From UBA8106 sp964569695 (GTDB taxonomy: Bacteria; Acidobacteriota; Vicinamibacteria; Vicinamibacterales; UBA823): a stretch of DNA of 51,806 nucleotides. Positions within the stretch are counted from its first letter, which is position 1. Each line of letters opens with the position of its first letter. The stretch lies in contig CAZMUA010000018.1 of NCBI GenBank assembly GCA_964569695.1, positions 1 to 51,806 of the forward strand, written 5' to 3'. Positions 25,645-33,802 of this stretch are shown piece after piece. The notes beneath the pieces are model-generated. The model saw only the letters and a list, made by a program, of their open reading frames with translations. It did not search any database and had not been told where the DNA came from. The position numbers and the translations under genes are program-made.

Positions 25645-26643
25645 ATGAGCGTGACCACCTCGCCTGAGACTAGACCAACCCATCGAGACATCGGTCTGTC
25701 GATTGACAGAAACTCTAAGCTTTCCTTCACACGCCAGCTCAAGCAACAGATAATTTCCAAGATTTACTTCGGTATCATTCGTGGATCCTCAAAACTTCCA
25801 TCAGTGCGTGAATTATCCGGTCGACTGAAGGTAAATCCAAAAACAATACGCAAAACGTATCACGAGTTACAAAATGACGGATACCTAATAATTAAACCGC
25901 GAGTTGGTGTAGTCGTTAAAGCCCCAGTAATTAGCAGTGATCGACTAGATGCTCACGTCAAGAGAATTAAATTTGTACGTCAGAATATGCTAGAGGCTTC
26001 CACCTTAGGCCTTTCTCCACAACAATTGGTCACACTTATTCAAAAACTCGATAATCCACCTGATCGTAAACAACTGTCAGTCGTTGTCATAGAATGTAAC
26101 CGGGAGCAAAATCAGTGGTTCGCAAACCAAATTAGGTCAACCCTCAACATCACTGCTCATGAGGTGTTACTCGAGGAACTTGCAAATCCAACAGACGATG
26201 TAAAGGATCACCTCATTAAGGCTCAGTGCTTTGCAACAACGCATTTTCATTGGAACACTGTTTGCGAATATACCCAGCGCAATAATAAGCCTGTGCTGCA
26301 GCTTAGACTGGCACCTCAAGCCTTTAAGGCGATCGTAGACATTGCCAAGGTTGAGCCTGTGGGCCTCTTTGCCAGCGATATTAAATTTCTTCAGGGAATG
26401 CAGCGTGCGTTAATGACCGTAGCGCCAAAGTTAAAAGAAGAACATATCCTTACAGCTGATATTAATAATCTCAAACAAGTTCGTTCGGTAACAACCCAAA
26501 TTCACACTGCCTTCGTATCCCCGCTCTGTGTTGATCAAATTGCAGCCTTAAAGGCAAAAGTCCAAGTGCAAACACTTGCGAACACGGAAATGATCGCTCT
26601 CGAATCCATGGATACTCTTCAAGCTGCCCTACTTATGGAATAG
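25645..26643 (+). CDS. GntR-family transcription regulator
   Basis: A 332-residue protein read from the ATG at 25645; a TTG at 25627 lacks a usable ribosome site. The N-terminal winged helix (about 15-85) has the GntR signature: LPSVRELSGRLKVNPKTIRKTYHEL, followed by a wing (LIIKPRVGVVV), closest to the YtrA type. The C-terminal ~230 residues are an alpha/beta region unlike the aminotransferase, FCD or UTRA domains; it might bind a ligand (VVIECNREQNQW; VEPVGLFASDIKF look like receiver or periplasmic-binding-type strands). It is divergent from kynU and 22 bp upstream of a nitroreductase gene, so it probably controls both. Confidence 0.8.
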   Translation: MSVTTSPETRPTHRDIGLSIDRNSKLSFTRQLKQQIISKIYFGIIRGSSKLPSVRELSGRLKVNPKTIRKTYHELQNDGYLIIKPRVGVVVKAPVISSDRLDAHVKRIKFVRQNMLEASTLGLSPQQLVTLIQKLDNPPDRKQLSVVVIECNREQNQWFANQIRSTLNITAHEVLLEELANPTDDVKDHLIKAQCFATTHFHWNTVCEYTQRNNKPVLQLRLAPQAFKAIVDIAKVEPVGLFASDIKFLQGMQRALMTVAPKLKEEHILTADINNLKQVRSVTTQIHTAFVSPLCVDQIAALKAKVQVQTLANTEMIALESMDTLQAALLME

Positions 26644-26665
26644 AAGTTCAGTAAAGAACTTTAAT

Positions 26666-27400
26666 ATGACTAAAAAGCAACAAGAGCGCTACGAGGCATT
26701 AATGGAGGTCGTCCGCAGCCGAATGACAAATCGAGCGTTCGCGCCTTGCGAGATTCCTAAGGAACATTTCGAGCTGGTACTTGAAGCCGCCCGTCACGGA
26801 CCATCAGGTGCCAACTGTCAACCCTGGCACTACATCATCGTGACCAATCCAACTATTAAGCAAGAGATTGGGCAGTTGTTTGTCGAGGAACAGCAAACTA
26901 GGGCAGCTCTTAAAATGGGGTTTCCTACGCCTAATTACAACGGGATGAAAACAGCTCCAGGATTCATCGTCGTTGCCACAGACTATCGTCTGATACGAGC
27001 ATTTCCCACCCTGAAAGACAATTCTGATCTTGCACAGCGATACGAACGCAATGCCAAGAGCATTTTACTGCAAAGTGTTGCAGCATCAACTATGTCTGCA
27101 CACCTAGCGGCAGCAGCACTCGGGTATGCTGTCTGGTGGGTCACTGCGATTGGCCAAGAAGAGATCCAGGAAAAAATTAGGCCTCTTTTACACATTCCTG
27201 ACACGGTCTCCCCGATAGATATCATGTGCTTTGGACCTCCACTAAAACCGTCGTACAAAAGATGGAAAAAGCGACTGGATCAGATAGCCAACTGGGATCA
27301 ACTCAATCCAGACAACGTAATGTCTGACGAAGAAATCGATTTATGGATAAAAACTACACGCCACAAAGTGATGTTTAAAGACGAATCAAAAATCGATTGA
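26666..27400 (+). CDS. Nitroreductase family protein
   Basis: A 244-residue FMN-dependent oxidoreductase. The N-terminus has the FMN phosphate motif (RSRMTNRAF), then GPSGANCQPWHYIIV; a later AALGYAVWWVTAIG helix also fits the family. Such enzymes reduce nitro groups, quinones or enones with NAD(P)H; some dehalogenate or cleave rings. A ~30-residue C-terminal tail is longer than in minimal members. It lies in an apparent operon with the GntR gene, pointing to regulated, substrate-induced use. Substrate unknown; a link to kynurenine or anthranilate metabolism is only a guess from location. Confidence 0.85.
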   Translation: MTKKQQERYEALMEVVRSRMTNRAFAPCEIPKEHFELVLEAARHGPSGANCQPWHYIIVTNPTIKQEIGQLFVEEQQTRAALKMGFPTPNYNGMKTAPGFIVVATDYRLIRAFPTLKDNSDLAQRYERNAKSILLQSVAASTMSAHLAAAALGYAVWWVTAIGQEEIQEKIRPLLHIPDTVSPIDIMCFGPPLKPSYKRWKKRLDQIANWDQLNPDNVMSDEEIDLWIKTTRHKVMFKDESKID

Positions 27401-27433
27401 GGTTAACACTTCGTTGCGTGACAGGTTGGTCTG

Positions 27434-28282
27434 CTATTTCTCTTTCCGTGCCACTGGTCGTCCAGGATCACTACACCATTCGCTCCAAGAACCAGCGTAT
27501 AGCTTGGCACCGCTTAATCCAGCATGTTCCATGGCGAGTAGATTGTGGCAGGCAGTGACGCCGGAGCCACAGTAACAAACGAGACGAGACGGCTGAATAT
27601 CCTGTAATAGTTGATCGTAAATCAATCGTAGTTTTGCTGGTTCGATAAACGAACCCTCTTCTGTCACATTGTGCCCATAGTGATGGTTCATTGCTCCTGG
27701 TATGTGTCCAGCCACTGCATCGAGAGGTTCCGTTCCACCGGCGTAACGGTCAGGCGCCCTTGCGTCAAGGATGCGACGAGTGGAGTCGCCGAGCAATACT
27801 TGAACTTGGGACGCACCGACAAGCATCTCGGGGTGAGGATTTGCGGTAAACACCACTCGGTTTCGCCCTTCTAGAGTTTTCTGTAAAGGTTTCGCTTCCT
27901 GGATCCATTTCGTTATTCCGCCATCGAGTACAGCAACTGCGTCATGACCCAGATACCGCAACATCCACCACAATCGACTCGCGAAAATACCATTCGACTC
28001 GTCATAAGCTACAACTTGCGTTTCGTGATTTATCCCCAATTTTCCAAAAGTATCTTCCATGACCGCGATCGCAGGTAAGGGGTGTCGGCCGTTTCGACCA
28101 GTTGGAGTGCCTGACAGATCGCGATCGAGATGCGCATACACGGCACCTGGAATATGATGCTCTTTGTAAGACTGCTCTCCCGATATCGTATCTGACAAGT
28201 CGAAACGGCAGTCAATGATGACCCATTTCTGGTTAGTCAGATTGGCTTCAAGAAGATCTGATGAAATCAAAGTGCGGTGCAC
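27434..28282 (-). CDS. sseA: 3-mercaptopyruvate / thiosulfate sulfurtransferase (two rhodanese domains)
   Basis: A 282-residue protein of two rhodanese domains, an inactive N-terminal one (about 5-140) and a catalytic one (about 150-280). The active loop is CGSGVTAC near residue 238, which is the mercaptopyruvate sulfurtransferase type (CG[ST]GVT) rather than the CRKGVT of thiosulfate rhodanese. GEQSYKEHHIPGAVY and HLDRDLSG are typical of the N-domain. It moves sulfur from mercaptopyruvate to a thiol acceptor. It has no leader, so it is cytosolic. It stands divergent from an OsmC gene 70 bp away; the two could share oxidative or sulfur-stress control. Confidence 0.92.
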   Translation of the reverse strand: MHRTLISSDLLEANLTNQKWVIIDCRFDLSDTISGEQSYKEHHIPGAVYAHLDRDLSGTPTGRNGRHPLPAIAVMEDTFGKLGINHETQVVAYDESNGIFASRLWWMLRYLGHDAVAVLDGGITKWIQEAKPLQKTLEGRNRVVFTANPHPEMLVGASQVQVLLGDSTRRILDARAPDRYAGGTEPLDAVAGHIPGAMNHHYGHNVTEEGSFIEPAKLRLIYDQLLQDIQPSRLVCYCGSGVTACHNLLAMEHAGLSGAKLYAGSWSEWCSDPGRPVARKEK

Positions 28283-28352
28283 GACAGAGCGAGAATACCA
28301 TGTTAAATAATCACGAGCGACGAAAACAAGAGTCTCAGAGGAGAATCTAACA

Positions 28353-28790
28353 ATGTCTCAACACGATGGAATGTCCGTCGTTATTCGAGGAGAAGCGGAT
28401 ATTCTTACTCAAGCAATTGAGATCGGACCACATCAATTGCTCGGCGACGAATTAGTCGAGCATGGTGGATCTGCGAAAGGACCATCACCGTACGAGTATT
28501 TATTGGTTGCGCTTGGTACCTGCACCTCCATGACATTACAACTTTATGCGAATCGTAAAGGTTGGCTCCTTGAAAAAGTCACTATACGACTTCGACATAC
28601 GAAAGTTGCTACAGCCAACACCACAAACGACACGAAGACAAAGGATGCGTGCGATTATATTGAACGAGAAATTGAACTGACTGGCACGTTAGACGATGCT
28701 CAGCGGCAACGGCTACTTGACATCGCGAGAAAGTGTCCTGTAAACCGTACACTAAATTCTGAGATTGATATTCAGACGCGGCTTGGATGA
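28353..28790 (+). CDS. OsmC family peroxidase-like protein
   Basis: A 145-residue protein of the OsmC/Ohr fold. The two Cys sites are kept: LGTCTSM (peroxidatic) and ARKCPVN (resolving). GPSPYEYLLVALGTC is the family signature. These proteins reduce organic hydroperoxides using lipoyl or thiol donors. It belongs to the YhfA-like or general OsmC branch rather than Ohr, judged by PYEYLL and KCPVNRTL. GAGG precedes the start at a normal distance. It converges on the TRAP transporter gene with 20 bp between stops. Confidence 0.88.
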   Translation: MSQHDGMSVVIRGEADILTQAIEIGPHQLLGDELVEHGGSAKGPSPYEYLLVALGTCTSMTLQLYANRKGWLLEKVTIRLRHTKVATANTTNDTKTKDACDYIEREIELTGTLDDAQRQRLLDIARKCPVNRTLNSEIDIQTRLG

Positions 28791-28810
28791 CAGAAGAACT
28801 TATCAACGCG

Positions 28811-30637
28811 TTACAGCCAATTCACCAACCAAAGGGTCAGCCACGGCACGTAGGTAATGATTAAGACGCCAATCCCCAAGATGGCTAGGAACGGAAGAGA
28901 AGCCCGGTACACTTCCAGAAGTGGCCGGTTAAATCGGTAAGACGCCAGAAACAGATTCAACCCGACCGGTGGTGTTAAATAGCCCAACTCAAGATTGGCG
29001 ATAAATATGATTCCAAGATGAATCGGGTCAACGCCGAACTGTTCCGCCACCGGCACAATGAGCGGCACCACGACAAAAATTGCTGAGAAAATATCCATCA
29101 CGCAGCCTACCAAGAGGAGAAAGACATTAAGCGCTAACAAGAACCAAATGCGCGAGCCAATATGTTCCTGGGACCACTCCACCACACGTAACGGCACCTC
29201 AGCATCTACAAGATACGCCGTGAAACCCACAGCCACTCCCAGAATGATAAGCACTCCACCAATCAAGACAATGCACTCCTTGAACGCCTGATGTAATCCA
29301 CGAAGAAGTGCGAAGTCACGATGTATCACACCAGCTATGACAGCCGCATACAACGCAGTGAAGGCTGATGTTTCAACGAGCGTTGCCCAGCCACTAAAAA
29401 GTACGCCTAACACCACCACCGGCAGGCTTAATTCCCACTTCGCCTCCCACAGAGCCGCACGGGCTTTCACCCACTCGAACGCGTGACGACCGGCACCCGT
29501 GATTAGCCCTTCCCTCATACCCCACGCTCCTACGAGAAGTAAGAGCAAGAACCCTGGGATAATCCCAGCGGCAAACAATTCATCTGGTGCTACCTGGGCA
29601 ACGATCGCGTACAGAATGAGCGGCATGGCGGGAGGAAACAACAAGCCTAATGACCCGGAAGCCGTCAACAGTCCAACTGAAAACCGTTCTCGATAACCTT
29701 CCTTGAGTAGGGCTGGAAACAACAGTCCACCCAGCGCGAGAATCGTCACACCGGACCCACCTGTGAACACCGTAAAAAAAGCACACAAAACAACGCATAC
29801 GATCGGTGTACCGCCCGGAATCCACCCAACGAGTGCGCGAAACACTCGCAGTAAGCGTTCTGAAGACTTACCTTGAGCCAGAATAAAACCGGTCAACGTG
29901 AACAGTGGAATAGCGGGCAGGTGCGGCTGCGTCGCCAAACTATAGGTTTGCACAATGACGAGTGCCGGAAGGTCTCCGTCGCCCATGTAGGACAGAACGG
30001 CTGCACCGCCTAAGATGCTAAAAATAGGGGCGCCGAAGACGGCCGCCACAAGTATGAGGAGAATCAACGGCCATACAGGTACCGTGGCCAAGAATACAGA
30101 CTGACTGAGCCAATAGCCCAAGCCTATACCTGCAGCAGCTACGGTTCGACCAGTCCACGCCGACGAAGAGCGCCAGGCTAGCCGAACTGCGATCAGCATG
30201 AACGACACCGGCAACACCAGTTGAGCTTTCCAGACTGGCACGCCAGCGGTGACCATGGTGCCGTCAGCCTTATCCAGCAAGACGAGATCAATGGCTCCAA
30301 CGGCGAGAATCGTGCAAACCGCGGTGGCTACAAACGCCGAGAAGATCTGCGTCAAATCACGCAGCGTACCAGCTGGAATAAAGGTTGCAGTCGCCAGGGC
30401 AATCAGTTTGCCCTCACGTGCCGCCAAAGCCGCACCGAGAAATGCAACCCACAGCGTCAAATGCTGCACTATAGAAATCGAGCCAGGAATGCCGCCAGCG
30501 ATGAAGGGTCGGACGACAATCTCTAGCAACGGCAACAGCATCATCGCCGCAAGCGCACAATTGGCAAGAAACTCTTCGTTCCGCTTCAGCGATTTGATCA
30601 AAAACGTTAATACTCTCCTAAAGAAAGTGTTAGTCAT
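28811..30637 (-). CDS. TRAP transporter fused small/large permease (DctQ-DctM)
   Basis: A 608-residue inner-membrane protein joining the four-helix DctQ part (about 1-175) and the twelve-helix DctM part (about 190-608). DctM signatures: GGAAVLSYMGDGD, FTGGSGVTILALGGLLFPALLKEGY, and GLLTASGSLGLLFPPAMPLILY. It carries the substrate released by the DctP protein using a sodium gradient. The start has no good ribosome site and lies 95 bp after dctP, with a terminator-like hairpin between. The substrate is probably an organic acid, but cannot be read. Confidence 0.92.
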   Translation of the reverse strand: MTNTFFRRVLTFLIKSLKRNEEFLANCALAAMMLLPLLEIVVRPFIAGGIPGSISIVQHLTLWVAFLGAALAAREGKLIALATATFIPAGTLRDLTQIFSAFVATAVCTILAVGAIDLVLLDKADGTMVTAGVPVWKAQLVLPVSFMLIAVRLAWRSSSAWTGRTVAAAGIGLGYWLSQSVFLATVPVWPLILLILVAAVFGAPIFSILGGAAVLSYMGDGDLPALVIVQTYSLATQPHLPAIPLFTLTGFILAQGKSSERLLRVFRALVGWIPGGTPIVCVVLCAFFTVFTGGSGVTILALGGLLFPALLKEGYRERFSVGLLTASGSLGLLFPPAMPLILYAIVAQVAPDELFAAGIIPGFLLLLLVGAWGMREGLITGAGRHAFEWVKARAALWEAKWELSLPVVVLGVLFSGWATLVETSAFTALYAAVIAGVIHRDFALLRGLHQAFKECIVLIGGVLIILGVAVGFTAYLVDAEVPLRVVEWSQEHIGSRIWFLLALNVFLLLVGCVMDIFSAIFVVVPLIVPVAEQFGVDPIHLGIIFIANLELGYLTPPVGLNLFLASYRFNRPLLEVYRASLPFLAILGIGVLIITYVPWLTLWLVNWL

Positions 30638-30658
30638 CGGTTACGTTTCATTAAAATC

Positions 30659-30709
30659 AAAAAAAAAGGCAGCCTCCCAGTCATTTTATCGAAATGACTG
30701 GAAACCACC
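30659..30709 (-). terminator. Attenuator-like terminator between dctP and dctQM
   Basis: On the minus strand a 10-bp perfect stem (arms 30692-30701 and 30677-30686, loop CGATA) is extended by an outer GGTGG/CTGCC helix with wobble pairs, followed at once by nine T. This is an intrinsic terminator in form. Placed between the binding-protein gene and the permease gene, it would let most transcripts stop after dctP, giving more binding protein than permease. Confidence 0.7.
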
Positions 30710-30732
30710 CGTCATACTACTCAACTGAACAG

Positions 30733-31743
30733 TTACTGTGCACTACTAGCAGAATCTCGGTAAGCATTCCGCTCTCGTAACGCGAGGTCAAAAATATCAT
30801 TAGGGACTGCTGTGCCCCGCCACGATGCTGCTAACCGTTCCGCTTCCAATCGAAACTGAGCTTCGGCTTCGGAGGTTAATTCAACGACTGTTAGGCCACG
30901 TTTCTTCATTTGCTCGACAGACTCGCGCTCCTGCAACGGTACATCCAGCATTAATTGAGTCTGAGCCTCTCTTGCCACCTGAAGCATCGCCTCTTGGTCT
31001 GCCGGGCTAATCCGATCCCACACTCGGGTCGTCACCACCGTTGCCCCAACAACCGGAGCAAGGGGAAGATTCAACATATACGGCGTCTTGCTATACCACT
31101 GCATTAATAGGGCCACATAGGGTGGTACTGGATAAGCATTGATGAGTCCCGTATTTAATCCAAGCAAAACATCTGAAAGCGCAAGCGGTTGAGGGTCGAA
31201 GCCATGCTGCTTGTACCATTGCACCATGCGATCATCGCCAGCAGACGTGAAAATCTTGTGTTGTTTGAGTGCATCAATACTGTCTGTTTTGTCGGCCGTG
31301 AAAAAATGTGCCCACCCTGCATGACCCCAATTAAGAAGCACGAACCCTTCCTTGGCCAGCACCTCAGTCAAGGCAGGTGTCAATTTCTCCAATACGTAGA
31401 ACGCTTCCTCATAAGACTCAAAAAAGAACGGAATCCCGAGGACACTAAACGCATCGTCAATCTGAGCGAGGCCAGGTTGTCCAAGCGCGGCAGCCTGCGG
31501 TCGACCAAGCTTAAGGCGCCGCAATAACGTTGATTCGTCATTGGCACCGGCTAGCACCCGCAACCTGACACGTCCATCGGTTGCAGTTGACCAATTAGCG
31601 CCCATCTGTTTTAAAGACTTATCCCATACTGAATTCGCCGGTAGTACCATGCCTAATTGGATGGTCGTGCGCTGAGCAACTACCACGCTCGAAGCGACCA
31701 CGAACGCTAGCAGAAGTGTGACCAGTAACGATTTAACTTTCAT
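30733..31743 (-). CDS. dctP: TRAP transporter substrate-binding protein
   Basis: A 336-residue periplasmic DctP protein with a Sec signal (LLVTLLLAFVVASSVVVAQ). The family traits are the N-terminal LGMVLPANSVWDKSLKQMGANW, the QAAALGQPGLAQIDDAFSVLGIPFFF region, and the VGATVVTTRVWDRISPADQEAM helix near residue 230. It captures a solute and delivers it to DctQM. The start has AGGAG 8 bases upstream. Because the cluster includes TatT, the system may be of the TPAT type, where a lipoprotein forms a trimer with the binding protein. TatT is just upstream, 11 bp away. Confidence 0.9.
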   Translation of the reverse strand: MKVKSLLVTLLLAFVVASSVVVAQRTTIQLGMVLPANSVWDKSLKQMGANWSTATDGRVRLRVLAGANDESTLLRRLKLGRPQAAALGQPGLAQIDDAFSVLGIPFFFESYEEAFYVLEKLTPALTEVLAKEGFVLLNWGHAGWAHFFTADKTDSIDALKQHKIFTSAGDDRMVQWYKQHGFDPQPLALSDVLLGLNTGLINAYPVPPYVALLMQWYSKTPYMLNLPLAPVVGATVVTTRVWDRISPADQEAMLQVAREAQTQLMLDVPLQERESVEQMKKRGLTVVELTSEAEAQFRLEAERLAASWRGTAVPNDIFDLALRERNAYRDSASSAQ

Positions 31744-31754
31744 CCACGCGTCTC

Positions 31755-32654
31755 CTATTCAAAAAACAGATCGTCAAGATGATCTAAAAGATCTCGCGCC
31801 AATTTTTGCGAAATTAAATTCAGCAAGCGATAGCTCTTGTCCTCATCTGGATCCACTGCAAGAGCGTCCTTGAGTAACCGTTCGAATTCCTCGCGATCAT
31901 CAGCGCCTCGAGCCACGGCTGCGAAAGTTACGTACACTGATGCATCAAGCCCATCAGACAACTCGACGGCGCGCTCGAAATGTTGACGCGCCCGGCTCGG
32001 TGAGCCTCCCATTTCTTCGGGCAACGCCTCAAGCGGGATGAGGGCACTGTGAATGGCACCACGGTTAAAATCCTCGTCCAGTTCAATCGCTCGGCCCAAC
32101 AGCGCCTTGACAGCCGGAAGGTCGGCCACCAGCTCAGGATGGTCGAGACCATTCGATATGGCCAATCCCCATGATGTGCCTAGCCAGTACAGGGCCTCGA
32201 CATCATCTAACTCAATATCCAAAACCGCTACGGTTGGATCCAGAAGCAATTGACTGCCAATACCAGGATAGGTGACATCTAATCGACGGAGACAGTAATC
32301 GCGTCCTCGAACGTACATTTTTCTGGCCCGCTCTCGTAACTCGAGCGCCAAATTGTAATCATCCCACTCAGCCATTTCCGCATCGGCTTGGAGAAAGAGG
32401 TAGGCGTAAATGGTAAAACCGCTGCAAGCACCCAACAGGATGTTCTTGTTCTCAGGAGATGAATCAAGAAGCGTTTCCATGGTCTTGAGTGAGAATGGAA
32501 GTGCATCCCGAACCAGTTCCGGGTCTTCGTCTGAAGCGTATACTGCTTCGGCTGAACCAAAGAATTTGCCAGCTGTATTAGCAACCATGCCATTGATTAA
32601 GGCGCAGCCCGTCGCCAAACAAGTGAAACCAATGAACACTAATCGCAATAACAT
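31755..32654 (-). CDS. TatT-family lipoprotein of a TPR-associated TRAP transporter
   Basis: A 299-residue lipoprotein (LVFIGFTCLATGC) with TPR-type helical repeats, resembling TatT (Treponema TP0956). Motifs: LKTMETLLDSSPENKNILLGACSGFTIYAYLFLQADAE, then YCLRRLDVTYPG and ALYWLGTSWGLAIS. In Treponema this protein forms a trimer that binds its DctP-type partner (TatP) with pores lining up, so the substrate may be hydrophobic. GAGGAG lies 5 bases before the start. Placement between an Fe-S reductase-like gene and dctP supports one operon, though the 49 bp to the Fe-S gene could hold a boundary. Confidence 0.85.
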   Translation of the reverse strand: MLLRLVFIGFTCLATGCALINGMVANTAGKFFGSAEAVYASDEDPELVRDALPFSLKTMETLLDSSPENKNILLGACSGFTIYAYLFLQADAEMAEWDDYNLALELRERARKMYVRGRDYCLRRLDVTYPGIGSQLLLDPTVAVLDIELDDVEALYWLGTSWGLAISNGLDHPELVADLPAVKALLGRAIELDEDFNRGAIHSALIPLEALPEEMGGSPSRARQHFERAVELSDGLDASVYVTFAAVARGADDREEFERLLKDALAVDPDEDKSYRLLNLISQKLARDLLDHLDDLFFE

Positions 32655-32703
32655 CTATCTCCTCAAACCTCTGCAAACGTGAGGCTGGTCTTGTTCCATG
32701 AAA

Positions 32704-33693
32704 TTAAACGTTTTTATCATTCATATCCGAACCAGTATCTGAGTCCGGTACTTCAAATGTCTCACCGCTCCTCTCGCTGATCAAAGCAACCAAGCCTTTC
32801 GCATCTTTAGCTTCACGAATATCATCGGCAACCACCGTGAATGTATCCTTCCCAAGACCGCGAGCATTAAACGGACAAACTGTCAGACACAACTTGCAGC
32901 CATACAATTCGTAGAACCATGGCCGACAAGCCGGCGTGTCAACGTGCCAACGAGACACACCATTAACCTCTTGCTTCTCGGACGAAATAGCTTCTCCAGG
33001 ACAGAAACGTGTGCAAAGGTTACAGTGTTTACAGATTTCATCAATTCCAAAGTCTTTCGGTCCATCTACCTCAAGTGGCAATTGAGTCGAAACAGCCACT
33101 AACCTAAAAGCAGAACCGAGCTCTGGAGAAATCAACGAACCGTGTTTGCCTAATTCACCAAGACCAGCGAGATATGCATACGCTGGCAATGGAAAGTCGC
33201 CAGCATTGGTCTGAGCACGCGCACTGTAGCCATACGATCCAATATAACGGGCAAGACGCACTGCCATATCATCCAAGTTATAGTAGACACGATGGACTTC
33301 CGCCTGCGATGGGGGGCCAATATCAATCATTTGATCGAATTGCATCGACATGCCAATGACGACAACGTGAGTATGATCACAAACGGTTGCGTCGCGAAAA
33401 ATAAACCGCGGATCATACTTGGCGACGCCAACAACTTTTGCGCCCATTTCCAATACAAGCGTTTTTATTTCAGCCGTAGTTTTCGAAGTGTCTCGCACTT
33501 CAGAACGGTTAGGATTGACCTCAGCCTCTCGCGCTGGCCCCAAGACTTTCCGCCTTAGAAAAGTGTGTCGCTTCGCCGATTCCGGCATTCGGCTGCGAAA
33601 CCGGCTAGCCTGAGGCGACACCATGCCATCTTGCCCAGAGCGTTCGGGCCGTGTCAACTTACTAAGGTCTAAAGTTCCCATAGGTCTGGTCAC
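32704..33693 (-). CDS. Reductive-dehalogenase-like 4Fe-4S protein
   Basis: A 329-residue cytosolic protein, since no signal peptide is seen. The C-terminal half has two 4Fe-4S sites: CKHCNLCTRFCPGEAI near residue 220 and a second with Cys at about 259 (TPACRPW) plus CKLCLTVCPF near 270. The preceding region (PAYAYLAGLGELGKHGSLISPELG) matches the end of reductive dehalogenases and QueG-type epoxyqueuosine reductases. It lacks the Tat leader and length (about 450) of true RdhA; cobalamin binding cannot be told from motifs. The start is GTG 33693 or ATG 33681. Its neighbour is a TRAP uptake system, possibly for its substrate. Confidence 0.75.
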   Translation of the reverse strand: MTRPMGTLDLSKLTRPERSGQDGMVSPQASRFRSRMPESAKRHTFLRRKVLGPAREAEVNPNRSEVRDTSKTTAEIKTLVLEMGAKVVGVAKYDPRFIFRDATVCDHTHVVVIGMSMQFDQMIDIGPPSQAEVHRVYYNLDDMAVRLARYIGSYGYSARAQTNAGDFPLPAYAYLAGLGELGKHGSLISPELGSAFRLVAVSTQLPLEVDGPKDFGIDEICKHCNLCTRFCPGEAISSEKQEVNGVSRWHVDTPACRPWFYELYGCKLCLTVCPFNARGLGKDTFTVVADDIREAKDAKGLVALISERSGETFEVPDSDTGSDMNDKNV

Positions 33694-33802
33694 TCAAAAG
33701 CATACACCACCCGTACTACCCTCAACAGACACCAGTTAGAAACCTGGAGCCACACTGCTCCGTCAGGACATCAAGTGGATAGACAGTAGGACGAAAATCG
33801 AA

